Positions 6,831 through 13,748 of a stretch of DNA of 30,460 nucleotides are shown here, one piece after another (position 1 is the stretch's first letter; the number at the start of each line of letters is the position of its first letter). This stretch comes from Olsenella sp. (GTDB lineage: Bacteria > Actinomycetota > Coriobacteriia > Coriobacteriales > Atopobiaceae): the NCBI GenBank assembly GCA_015062715.1, contig SUUD01000001.1, forward strand, positions 1 to 30,460, in the 5' to 3' direction. A program made the translations under genes and the position numbers. The notes beneath the pieces were generated by a model that saw only the letters and a list, made by a program, of their open reading frames with translations, was not told the origin of the DNA and did not search any database.

Positions 6831-7913
6831 ATGTTCTGCAGCCACTGCGGTGCCGAGGTCATGGATGGCGCCGCCTTCTGCCCCAAGTGCGGGGCCGCTC
6901 TCTCTGCTTCGGCACCTGCCACGCCCGAGCCCGAGGTCGCGCCGGTCGTCGAGCCCGTCGTGGTCCCCGCGCCCGTCGCGACTCCGGAGCCGGTCCAGCC
7001 GGCCGAGAGCGTCACCCCGCTGATCCCGACCGATGCCGCGCCGGCGGTCGCGACCCCGGCACCCGTCCCGGAGCCCGTCCCCGCCTACGTCAGCACCCCG
7101 GCCCCGCAGCCCGCGCAGTACGTCCCGCAGCCCGTCTCGGACGTCCCGCCCACCAGCGGCGCCTCCAACCCCAGCCAGCCGGCCTACGTCCAGCAGCCCG
7201 CCCAGGGCTCCTACGGCTACCAGCCCGGCGCGCCGGTCGCGCCTGCCCCTGCCAAGAAGAAGCCGCCCGTGGTCGCCATCGTCATCGGGGCCATCGTCGC
7301 CCTCGCCGTCATCTTCGGCATCGGCGGGACCCTGTTTGGCGGGGATGACGACGACTACGAGCCGTCCGGCGCCTACACCCTCGACGGCCTCGACTACCAG
7401 GGCAACCCCACCTTCCAGGCGATGGCGGGCAGCGATGGCTCCAGCCTCGTGGACACGCTGGAGGGTATTGGCTGGGAGTGGAGCGAGGACAAGCTCTGGT
7501 TCACCTCGTCCGACGGCAACGACTGCTTCTACGTCTTCGGTCCCAACGACTACGAGTACACCTACGACGAGATCCGCGGCCTTGCCGCGGACGGTGCTGG
7601 TGAGCCCGTCGTCTACGTGCTGGCCCTCGACGACCGCGACTACTTCTCTGCCGAGGACGCCCTCGACAACATCACCGACTACGAGTACGACAAGGTCGAG
7701 TGGCTCAACGAGGACGAGAACACGGGCGTCGCCCTCATCACCAACGAGCAGGGCGAGACCCAGCTCATCCTCATAGACTACAAGGAAGACCCGGGCTTCT
7801 ACGTCATCAACATCTTCAACAACGAGGCCGTCGAGCAGAACGTAGCCTCCGAATGGCTGGGCGATGACTACGGCCGCACCCCCGAGCAGATCTGGTCCTC
7901 CCTCTTCGACTAG
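6831..7913 (+). CDS. Zinc-ribbon single-TM surface protein, paralog 1 of 4
   Basis: A 360-residue protein of unknown function. An N-terminal zinc ribbon (Cys3, Cys6, Cys17, Cys20) is followed by a Pro/Ala/Val-rich linker (about 25-140), a lysine stop and a TM helix (about 146-168). An acidic stretch leads to a C-terminal domain of about 180 residues. With the lysines before the TM, the ribbon is predicted inside and the C-terminal domain outside. That domain is shared with the next three genes: a GWEWSEDKLWF stretch, then GPNDYEYTYDE and a terminal EWLGDDYG...IWSSLF. Start ATG 6831 has GGAAAGGAG about 8 nt upstream; an in-frame ATG at 6801 lacks a site. It has its own terminator. I do not recognise the C-terminal domain. 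Confidence 0.88.
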   Translation: MFCSHCGAEVMDGAAFCPKCGAALSASAPATPEPEVAPVVEPVVVPAPVATPEPVQPAESVTPLIPTDAAPAVATPAPVPEPVPAYVSTPAPQPAQYVPQPVSDVPPTSGASNPSQPAYVQQPAQGSYGYQPGAPVAPAPAKKKPPVVAIVIGAIVALAVIFGIGGTLFGGDDDDYEPSGAYTLDGLDYQGNPTFQAMAGSDGSSLVDTLEGIGWEWSEDKLWFTSSDGNDCFYVFGPNDYEYTYDEIRGLAADGAGEPVVYVLALDDRDYFSAEDALDNITDYEYDKVEWLNEDENTGVALITNEQGETQLILIDYKEDPGFYVINIFNNEAVEQNVASEWLGDDYGRTPEQIWSSLFD

Positions 7914-7943
7914 CGTCAGACAGACAATCGCACAAGGGCACAG

Positions 7944-7980
7944 GGCGCCCGTCGGGGTCACCGGCGGGCGCCATCTTTTT
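7944..7980 (+). terminator. Intrinsic terminator after paralog 1
   Basis: GGCGCCCG (7944-7951) pairs with CGGGCGCC (7965-7972), followed by ATCTTTTT. Confidence 0.88.
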
Positions 7981-8061
7981 GCCCGCACATGCCCGCTCGC
8001 ATACCCGCTCATGCCAGAGGCCTATTTCGGGGCTGGTCTGAGGATGGCTTCCCTCGAGGTG

Positions 8062-8070
8062 TGAAAGAAT
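8062..8070 (+). promoter_or_regulatory. Possible extended -10 upstream of 8127
   Basis: TGAAAGAAT at 8062-8070 (hexamer AAGAAT preceded by TG) lies 56 nt before the start of paralog 2 and after the upstream terminator. No good -35. Confidence 0.35.
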
Positions 8071-8126
8071 CACGGTAGTCCGGTAAAGCGCGCCTGTCAC
8101 GCCTGGCAGGCAAGGAGGGAGTGCTC

Positions 8127-9212
8127 ATGTTTTGTACGAACTGCGGGGCCCAGATTGCGGACGGCTCCGTCTTCTGCCCCAAGTGCGGTGCCTCGCTGTC
8201 GGCGCCGACGGCCTCGACCGACCAGACGCAGGTTGTAGCCCCCGTGGAGCCCACGCAGGCCATCCCGGCAGCGGCGCGGACCCAGTACGTGCCGGCTGCC
8301 GTCCCCACGCCCGAGCCCGTTGCCCAGCCCACCTCGCAGCCCACCCAGGTGATGCCCCAGCCCGTCACGACCGCCCCGCCCACGAGCGGTGCGTCCCAGC
8401 CCTCCTACGCCTACCAGTCCCCGGCGCCCGCCCCCAAGAAGAAGTCGCCCCTGCCCGCGATCATCGGTGCTGTCGCCGCGCTCGCCGTGGTCGGCGCCGT
8501 AGGCATGCACTTCCTGGGCGGCGGCTCGGAGCCCGAGCCCGCCCCCAGCGTGCCCGAGGTGACCACGACCGACACCACCGAGACCGAGACGCCGGAGCCC
8601 GAGGCCACCGAACCGGAAGCCACGGAGCCTGAGGTCACCGCACCTGCCGCCAGCTTCCCCGACGAGTGCCTCGACGCTCTGGGCAACCCCACCTTCTACG
8701 CCATGTCGGAGCTCACCGGCTCCGACCTCGTCGCCGTCCTCGAGGGTGAGGGCTGGGGCTGGAACGAGGAGAAGCTCTGGTTTGCCTCGTCTGACCATAA
8801 TGACCTGTTCTATGTCTCTGGTCCCAACGACTACGAGTACACCTACGACGAGATCGGCGGCCTTTCGCAGTATGGCGCCGGCGAGCCGGTGGTTTACATC
8901 ACCGTCGTCGACGACCGCGACTACGCCTCTGCGTCAGATGTCATCGGCGCCCTCGCCGAGGGAAGCACCATCGACGCCATCGAGTGGCTCAATGACGAGC
9001 AGACCACCGGCGTGGTTGCCGTCTCCTGCCCCTCCACCGGCAGGTCCATCGCCCTCATCTCCTACGAGAGCAACACCGAGATGTACGTCGTCGACTTCTT
9101 CAACACCGAGGCCGTGGCCCAGGGCGTGGTTGACGAGTGGCTCGGCGACAACTACGGCACCTCCGTCGACGAAATCTGGGAAACCGTCTTCGGCTATACG
9201 CCTGGCGCATAG
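8127..9212 (+). CDS. Zinc-ribbon single-TM surface protein, paralog 2 of 4
   Basis: A 361-residue protein with the same plan as its upstream neighbour: zinc ribbon (Cys3, Cys6, Cys17, Cys20), a Pro/Thr/Val-rich linker to about 105, KKK, a TM helix (about 109-130), a Glu/Pro/Thr-rich acidic stalk with repeated EPEAT units (about 135-175), and the shared C-terminal domain (about 180-361; GWGWNEEKLWF, GPNDYEYTYDE, DEWLGDNYG, IWETVFGYTPGA). The stalk repeats suggest a cell-wall-spanning spacer. The ATG at 8127 has AAGGAGG at 8112-8118; the GTG at 8121 is too close to that site. The TM-coding DNA is almost identical to that of paralog 4. Function unknown. Confidence 0.88.
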   Translation: MFCTNCGAQIADGSVFCPKCGASLSAPTASTDQTQVVAPVEPTQAIPAAARTQYVPAAVPTPEPVAQPTSQPTQVMPQPVTTAPPTSGASQPSYAYQSPAPAPKKKSPLPAIIGAVAALAVVGAVGMHFLGGGSEPEPAPSVPEVTTTDTTETETPEPEATEPEATEPEVTAPAASFPDECLDALGNPTFYAMSELTGSDLVAVLEGEGWGWNEEKLWFASSDHNDLFYVSGPNDYEYTYDEIGGLSQYGAGEPVVYITVVDDRDYASASDVIGALAEGSTIDAIEWLNDEQTTGVVAVSCPSTGRSIALISYESNTEMYVVDFFNTEAVAQGVVDEWLGDNYGTSVDEIWETVFGYTPGA

Positions 9213-9234
9213 GGTATAGGAATACTGCTCGCGG

Positions 9235-9265
9235 CTCCCGCAGGCCTTGTGTCTGCGGGAGTTTT
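9235..9265 (+). terminator. Intrinsic terminator after paralog 2
   Basis: CTCCCGCAG (9235-9243) pairs perfectly with CTGCGGGAG (9253-9261) and is followed by TTTT. Confidence 0.9.
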
Positions 9266-9269
9266 CATG

Positions 9270-9338
9270 TCATTGGGGACGGTTCCCGATGTCAGGTTCC
9301 GAGATGAATGATGTCATTGGGAACCGTCCCCAATGACA
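9270..9338. repeat. Paired inverted REP-like palindromes, TCATTGGGGAC class
   Basis: A perfect 18-bp inverted repeat has arms at 9270-9287 and 9319-9336. The right unit is itself palindromic (TGTCATTGGG 9312-9321 with CCCAATGACA 9329-9338), and the left unit is nearly so. The core GGGGACGGTTCCC resembles the GGGGACGTTTCCC core of the 3589-3683 pair. Same two-unit BIME-like layout. Confidence 0.8.
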
Positions 9339-9404
9339 GGTCCCGGGTTGGGCGCCGTTCGCCGCATAGGTTGACGTGCGTGAGAGGCCGTCACCATTGT
9401 GGGG

Positions 9405-9410
9405 GATAAT
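9405..9410 (+). promoter_or_regulatory. Possible -10 element (GATAAT) upstream of 9453
   Basis: GATAAT at 9405-9410 matches the sigma-A -10 at five of six positions. TTGACG occurs at 9371-9376 but the 28-nt spacing is too long for a partner -35. Confidence 0.42.
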
Positions 9411-9452
9411 CTGGTCATGTTCCGTATCCGGGTAGCATGAGAGGTGACCGAC

Positions 9453-10250
9453 ATGACCAGCTCCGCCCGTATCCTGTCCGACGAACGAGGGAGGCAGGTC
9501 CTGCCCGTGGCGATTGCCGCCGCCCTCGCCCTTGGCCTGGCAATCTCCCTTGCAGGCTGCGGTGGCTCGGAGCCCGCGGCCGAGGAGCCGGAGGCCACGG
9601 AGGTGGCCGAGCCAGAGCAGCAGGAGGCCGTCGAGCCCGAGGCGGTCGAGGAAGAGGAGGCGGAGCCCGAGGCCTCCGCTCCCCAGGCAGAGGCCCCCGG
9701 CGCCGCATTCGACGCAAATGGCCTGCCCACCCTCTTTGCGGTGAGCGAGCTTTCGGGTGCCGACATCGTGGCCAATCTCGAGAGTTCGGGCTGGACCTGG
9801 GATGACGAGAGCCTCTGGTTTGCCTCCGACGACGCCGCCGGCATCTTCTACGTCTCGGGTCCCGAGGACTACGAGTACACCTACGACGAGACCGTGGCGC
9901 TTCCCGCGTTTGGCGCCGGCGATCCCGTCGTCCTCACCATCGCGGGCAGCGATGGGGCCTTCGCCTCTGCGTCGGAGTTCGTCGAGGACCTCTCCCAGGG
10001 CGTAACGGTCGAGGCCATCGAGTGGTTTGACGAGGAACAGGCAACCGGCATCGTCACGTTTTCCAACTCTGCGTCCGACCGCAGCGTGGCCCTCGTGAGC
10101 CATCCCGACAGGACCTCGTACTACATCGTCACCGCCTTCAGCACCACCGCGCTTGAGCAGAACATGGTCGCGGAATGGTTTGGCGAGGACGTCGGCACCA
10201 GCGTCGACGAGATCTGGAACAACCTCTTCGGCCACACGCCCGGCGCATAG
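9453..10250 (+). CDS. Lipoprotein carrying the shared C-terminal domain, paralog 3 of 4
   Basis: A 265-residue protein. Instead of the zinc ribbon and TM of its neighbours it has a lipoprotein signal peptide: a basic start, a hydrophobic run (about 17-34) and the lipobox SLAGC with Cys36. A Glu/Pro-rich acidic stalk (about 40-80) precedes the common domain (GWTWDDESLWF, GPEDYEYTYDE, EWFGEDVG, TSVDEIWNNLFGHTPGA). This independently places the domain outside the membrane. The ATG at 9453 has GAGAGG about 8 nt upstream; the GTG at 9444 has no site before it. It has no recognised function. The closest relation by C-terminus is paralog 2, with the same TPGA ending. Confidence 0.88.
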   Translation: MTSSARILSDERGRQVLPVAIAAALALGLAISLAGCGGSEPAAEEPEATEVAEPEQQEAVEPEAVEEEEAEPEASAPQAEAPGAAFDANGLPTLFAVSELSGADIVANLESSGWTWDDESLWFASDDAAGIFYVSGPEDYEYTYDETVALPAFGAGDPVVLTIAGSDGAFASASEFVEDLSQGVTVEAIEWFDEEQATGIVTFSNSASDRSVALVSHPDRTSYYIVTAFSTTALEQNMVAEWFGEDVGTSVDEIWNNLFGHTPGA

Positions 10251-10305
10251 CCCGACTTCCCCCGGCGTTCGCTGCATCTTTGGTATCAGTGACGAAAAGA
10301 CGTAT

Positions 10306-10311
10306 TAGAAT
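10306..10311 (+). promoter_or_regulatory. Possible -10 element (TAGAAT) upstream of 10364
   Basis: TAGAAT at 10306-10311 in the sequence GTATTAGAATG, 53 nt before the start codon. The -35 is not clear. Confidence 0.4.
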
Positions 10312-10363
10312 GAGCCGTAACCTAAAGAACGATATCCATTGAAGGATGGGCGAGAGGAGAACC

Positions 10364-11389
10364 ATGTATTGCTCTAAGTGCGGTGCGCAACTCCCGGACG
10401 GCTCCGCGTTCTGCCCCAAGTGCGGCGCGGCCCAGGCAGCTCCGGCCGCCCCGGTCGACGCGACGCAGCCCGCGACGCCCGTGGAGCCCGCCCAGGTAAC
10501 CCCTGCCGCGGCACAGGCCCAGTACGTGCCCGCGCCCGAGCCCGTGGCCCAGCCCGCGCAGGCCACGCCCCAGCCCGTCTCGGCTACCCCGCCCACGAGC
10601 GGTGCCTCGCAGCAGACCTACCAGCAGCCCTCCCAGCCCTCCTACGCCTACCAGGCGGTGCCGGCCGCGGCTCCCAAGAAGAAGTCGCCGCTCCCCGCGA
10701 TCATAGGGGCCGTCGCTGCCATCGCCGTGGTCGGCGCCGTAGGCATGCACTTCCTGGGCGGCGGGTCCGACCCCGAGCCGGCACCCAGCGCCCCCGAGGC
10801 GGCCACCACCGAGCCGGAGGCGACCGAGCCCGAGGCCACCGCGCCCGAGGCGATTTCCTCCGCCGACTACCTCGACTCCCATGGCAACCCCACCACCCGC
10901 GCCGTCTCCGACCTCAGCGGCGCCGACCTCGTGGCCCTGGTCGAGGGCGAGGGCTGGGAGTGGAGCGAGGACAAGCTCTGGTTCGTCTCGTCGACCCACG
11001 ACTACCTCTACGTCTTTGGTCCCGAAAACTACGAGTACACCTATGACGACACGGTCGGCCTGGGGCAGTTTGGCGGCAGCGAGCCCGTCACGTACCTGGT
11101 CGAGCTCGATGACGAGCACTATTCGTCGCTCGAGGACGCGATCGACTCGCTCATAACCCACGAGATCACGGACATCAGGTGGAACGATGACATGACCACG
11201 GCGCTGGTGTCCGTGAAGGGCTCGTCGACGGGGGACTTCATCGTCTTTGCGTATGTCAAGGAAGACTATGGTCTCTACAGCCTGAGGATCTTCAGCCCCG
11301 CGGCTATCGAGCAGGGCGAGTTCAACGCGTGGGTTGGCGAGGAGTCCGGCACGTCCGTTGACGAGATCTGGAGCAACCTCTTCGGATAA
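10364..11389 (+). CDS. Zinc-ribbon single-TM surface protein, paralog 4 of 4
   Basis: A 341-residue protein: zinc ribbon (Cys3, Cys6, Cys17, Cys20), Pro/Ala/Gln-rich linker with YQQPSQPSYAY, KKK, TM (about 110-131), a short EPEAT stalk, and the shared external domain (GWEWSEDKLWF, GPENYEYTYDD, TSVDEIWSNLFG). The stalk is shorter than in paralog 2. Start ATG 10364 has AGGAG at 10355-10359, a slightly short 4-nt spacing; ATG 10346 upstream has no well-placed site. Its TM-coding DNA matches paralog 2 nearly base for base while the C-terminal domain is more diverged. This suggests gene conversion or recent partial duplication. Function unknown. Confidence 0.87.
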   Translation: MYCSKCGAQLPDGSAFCPKCGAAQAAPAAPVDATQPATPVEPAQVTPAAAQAQYVPAPEPVAQPAQATPQPVSATPPTSGASQQTYQQPSQPSYAYQAVPAAAPKKKSPLPAIIGAVAAIAVVGAVGMHFLGGGSDPEPAPSAPEAATTEPEATEPEATAPEAISSADYLDSHGNPTTRAVSDLSGADLVALVEGEGWEWSEDKLWFVSSTHDYLYVFGPENYEYTYDDTVGLGQFGGSEPVTYLVELDDEHYSSLEDAIDSLITHEITDIRWNDDMTTALVSVKGSSTGDFIVFAYVKEDYGLYSLRIFSPAAIEQGEFNAWVGEESGTSVDEIWSNLFG

Positions 11390-11421
11390 TGCGTCCGCTG
11401 CACAACCTGGCGAGTTAGAAG

Positions 11422-11453
11422 GTCGCCCCGGGGGTTTCGTCTCCCGGGGCGAC
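11422..11453 (+). terminator. Probable terminator hairpin after paralog 4
   Basis: GTCGCCCCGGG (11422-11432) pairs perfectly with CCCGGGGCGAC (11443-11453), an 11-bp stem 32 nt after the stop codon. No T-tract follows, so it may need Rho or act as a 3'-end stabiliser. Confidence 0.55.
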
Positions 11454-11470
11454 TCATGAGCACGGTGAGG

Positions 11471-11578
11471 CAGCCGGCCCGGAGGATTTGTCCCAGTTCG
11501 GGCGACTCATGGGCGCAGCCCATGAGCGAGCGAAGCGAGCGCGGAGCCTAGAACGGGACAAATCCTCCGGGCCGGCTG
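11471..11578. repeat. Large REP-like element with 24-bp perfect arms and inner palindrome
   Basis: Arms at 11471-11494 and 11555-11578 are perfect 24-bp inverted repeats. Inside, CTCATGGGC (11506-11514) pairs with GCCCATGAG (11518-11526), followed by GCGAGCGAAGCGAGC. The inner 60 nt (11501-11560) match 22717-22776 at 47 of 60 positions. Confidence 0.85.
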
Positions 11579-11647
11579 TCCCGGTCTGGACGAATCCTCC
11601 GGGCTGGCTGTCCCGGTCTGGGACGAATCCTCCGGGCTGGGTGTCCC
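11555..11647. repeat. Three tandem copies of a 32-33-bp unit
   Basis: Units at 11555-11587, 11588-11619 and 11620-11647 (the last partial) each contain GGAC(A/G)AATCCTCCGGGC and TGTCCC. The first unit is the right arm of the large palindrome, so the arm sequence appears to have been amplified in tandem. Confidence 0.85.
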
Positions 11648-11707
11648 ACGGGTGAGTCTGTCGGTTTGGCAGAACCCGTCATGAGCGCTGCGCCAAGGGG
11701 TTCCCTG

Positions 11708-11716
11708 TGGTACAAC
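11708..11716 (+). promoter_or_regulatory. thrS: Possible extended -10 for the thrS transcript
   Basis: TGGTACAAC at 11708-11716 fits an extended -10 (TGn then TACAAC). A transcript from about 11723 would give a leader of about 180 nt containing the small reading frame and hairpins described below. The -35 is not clear. Confidence 0.4.
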
Positions 11717-11751
11717 AGGTGGGTGCAAAACAAAGGGGAGGAACGGAGTTC

Positions 11752-11781
11752 ATGCTCAACCAGCGAACTCAGACTCTATAG
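11752..11781 (+). CDS. Possible 9-codon leader peptide upstream of thrS
   Basis: ATG 11752 to TAG 11779-11781 encodes MLNQRTQTL. AGGGGAGGA lies at 11734-11742, about 9 nt upstream. Two of nine residues are Thr, both with ACT, a codon hardly used in this GC-rich window; CGA and CTA are also rare here. Its stop codon abuts the 5' arm of the downstream hairpin, the layout expected of a ribosome-stalling attenuator. Two Thr codons in a short frame could be chance, so this is tentative. Confidence 0.35.
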   Translation: MLNQRTQTL

Positions 11782-11865
11782 GCGCTTGTCCTTTCGCCGT
11801 GGCCACGGGCCATGCGACAAGCGCCACATGCCGCTCGGGGCCACCAGGCCCGGAGCTTTATTTTT
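11781..11865 (+). promoter_or_regulatory. thrS leader: hairpin plus intrinsic terminator (attenuator)
   Basis: GGCGCTTGTC (11781-11790) pairs perfectly with GACAAGCGCC (11816-11825). It is followed by GCTCGGGGCC (11833-11842) pairing with GGCCCGGAGC (11847-11856), one mismatch, then TTTATTTTT. This terminator ends 38 nt before the thrS start with no other gene between, so it must be read through for thrS expression. GTGGCC (11799-11804) can pair with GGCCAC (11839-11844), a possible antiterminator. The T-box consensus (GGTGGNACCGCG) is absent. Confidence 0.7.
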
Positions 11866-11903
11866 GCCCACCCCACCTCACGTCTAGAAGGCAAGGAGTC
11901 ATC

Positions 11904-13667
11904 ATGAAGATCCTGTACAGCGACGGTCGCGTCGACGAGTGCCCCGAGGACATCCTGGTCGATACCATCCGCCACAGCGCCTCACACATCATGGCGCAGG
12001 CCATCAAGCGCCTCTATCCCGAGGCCCACTTTGGCTTTGGCCCCTCCACCGAGAACGGCTTCTACTACGACATCGACCTGGGCGACGCCCACATCAGCGA
12101 GGACGACTTCCCCGCGATCGAGGCCGAGATGCGCAAGATCTGCAAGGAGAACCTCAAGTTCGAGACCTACGCCCTCTCGCACGAGGAGGCCAAGGAGCTC
12201 CTGCTGGGCCGCGGCGAGCACTATAAGGCCGAGCACGTCGACGACCTCGACCCCGAGGCGCCCATCACCTTCTTCCAGCAGGGCGAGTACATCGACATGT
12301 GCACCGGCCCCCACATCACCTACACCAAGGCCCTCAAGGCCTTCAAGCTCACGGCCGTCTCGGGCGCCTACTGGAAGAACGACGCCAACAACAAGATGCT
12401 CACCCGCATCAACGGCATCGCCTTCCCCACCAAGGAGGAGCTCGACGAGTACGAGCGCATGATCGAGGAGGCCAAGAAGCGCGACCACCGCAGGATCGGC
12501 CAGGAGATGGAGCTGTTCATGTTCGCCGACGAGGGCCCGGGCTTCCCGTTCTGGCTCCCCAACGGCACCAAGCTCAAGAACGCCCTCATCGACTACTGGC
12601 ACGAGATGATGGCCAAGTACAACTACGACGAGGTCGAGACCCCGCAGATCCTGTCGCGCAAGCTCTGGGAGACCAGCGGCCACTGGGACCACTACAAGGA
12701 GAACATGTACACGACGGTGATCGACGAGGAGGACTACGCCGTCAAGCCCATGAACTGCCCGGGCGCCTGCCTCATCTACAAGAGCCGCCCGCGCTCCTAC
12801 CGTGACCTGCCGCTCAAGCTCGCCGAGGCCGGCCTCGACCACCGCCACGAGCTCCGCGGCGCCCTGCACGGCCTCTTCCGCGTGCGCGCCTTCACTCAGG
12901 ACGACGGCCACATCTACGTGCGTCCCGACCAGATCTCGGACATCGTCCTCGAGACCGCCCGCCTGTTCGACGAGTACTACCACCAGTTCGGCTTCGAGTA
13001 CAAGGTCGAGCTCTCGACCCGTCCCGACGACTCCATGGGCTCCGACGAGGACTGGGAGCGTGCCGAGAACGGCCTGCGCGAGGCGCTCGAGAAGATGGGC
13101 AAGGACTACATCCTCAACGAGGGCGACGGCGCCTTCTACGGCCCCAAGATCGACTTCCACCTCAAGGACTGCCTGGGTCGCACCTGGCAGTGCGGCACCA
13201 TCCAGCTCGACTTCCAGCTCCCGCAGAACTTCGAGCTCGAGTACACGGGTGCCGACGGCGAGAAGCACCGCCCCATCATGATCCATCGCGCCGGCTTCGG
13301 CAGCTTCGAGCGCTTCATCGGCATGCTCACCGAGAACTACGCGGGCAAGTTCCCCACGTGGCTCGCGCCCTGCCAGGTCAAGGTCCTGCCCGTCTCCGAG
13401 AAGACCCGCGACTACGCCCTCGAGGTCGGCGCCGCCCTGCGCGCCGCCGGCGTGCGCGTCAAGGTCGACGAGCGCGACGAGAAGATCGGCTACAAGATCC
13501 GCGAGGCCCGTGGCATCGACCGCGTGCCCTACATGCTCATCCTGGGCGAGAAGGAGGCCGAGGGCGGCTATATCTCCGTCCGCGACCGCACCAACGAGAC
13601 CCACGAGGCCCAGCTCGACGAGTTCATCGCCCAGATCACCAAGGAGATCTGCGAGCGCCTGGGCTAG
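11904..13667 (+). CDS. thrS: Threonyl-tRNA synthetase lacking the TGS domain
   Basis: A 587-residue class II synthetase that charges tRNA-Thr. It starts about 55 residues later than the usual 640-residue form: the editing domain begins almost at once, with HSASH (His24, His28) and DMCTGPH (Cys133, His137), so the N-terminal TGS domain is absent while the Ser-editing site is intact. The catalytic core has PMNCPG (zinc Cys), RGALHGLFRVRAFTQDDGHIY (zinc His, motif 2) and HRAGFGSFERF (zinc His, motif 3; the family usually has HRAILGSLERF). The anticodon-binding domain covers the last 100 residues. Start ATG 11904 has AAGGAG at 11893-11898. Upstream in-frame codons run through the terminator hairpin and are not a missing TGS domain. 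Confidence 0.97.
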   Translation: MKILYSDGRVDECPEDILVDTIRHSASHIMAQAIKRLYPEAHFGFGPSTENGFYYDIDLGDAHISEDDFPAIEAEMRKICKENLKFETYALSHEEAKELLLGRGEHYKAEHVDDLDPEAPITFFQQGEYIDMCTGPHITYTKALKAFKLTAVSGAYWKNDANNKMLTRINGIAFPTKEELDEYERMIEEAKKRDHRRIGQEMELFMFADEGPGFPFWLPNGTKLKNALIDYWHEMMAKYNYDEVETPQILSRKLWETSGHWDHYKENMYTTVIDEEDYAVKPMNCPGACLIYKSRPRSYRDLPLKLAEAGLDHRHELRGALHGLFRVRAFTQDDGHIYVRPDQISDIVLETARLFDEYYHQFGFEYKVELSTRPDDSMGSDEDWERAENGLREALEKMGKDYILNEGDGAFYGPKIDFHLKDCLGRTWQCGTIQLDFQLPQNFELEYTGADGEKHRPIMIHRAGFGSFERFIGMLTENYAGKFPTWLAPCQVKVLPVSEKTRDYALEVGAALRAAGVRVKVDERDEKIGYKIREARGIDRVPYMLILGEKEAEGGYISVRDRTNETHEAQLDEFIAQITKEICERLG

Positions 13668-13690
13668 CCCGACACGTCAGATGGCATCCG

Positions 13691-13727
13691 TGCGGCGGGG
13701 TGGGGAGGCGTTCCCCGTCCCGCCGCA
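13691..13727 (+). terminator. Hairpin after thrS
   Basis: TGCGGCGGG (13691-13699) pairs with CCCGCCGCA (13719-13727), with an inner GGGGA/TCCCC pair at 13702-13706 and 13712-13716. Strong stem but no T-tract. It ends 21 nt before the next start codon. Confidence 0.5.
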
Positions 13728-13748
13728 CCCATAGGGGAGGTGCAAGTG

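Noticed and set aside
11555..11647. Three regular tandem units, considered as a CRISPR array
   Set aside because: Units are contiguous with no spacers of unique sequence, and no cas gene is near.
11708..11903. T-box in the thrS leader
   Set aside because: No GGTGGNACCGCG core is present and the leader before the terminator is only about 145 nt, too short for a canonical T-box.
13691..13727. True intrinsic terminator after thrS
   Set aside because: The stem is strong but no T-tract follows, so it is listed only as a low-confidence terminator hairpin.
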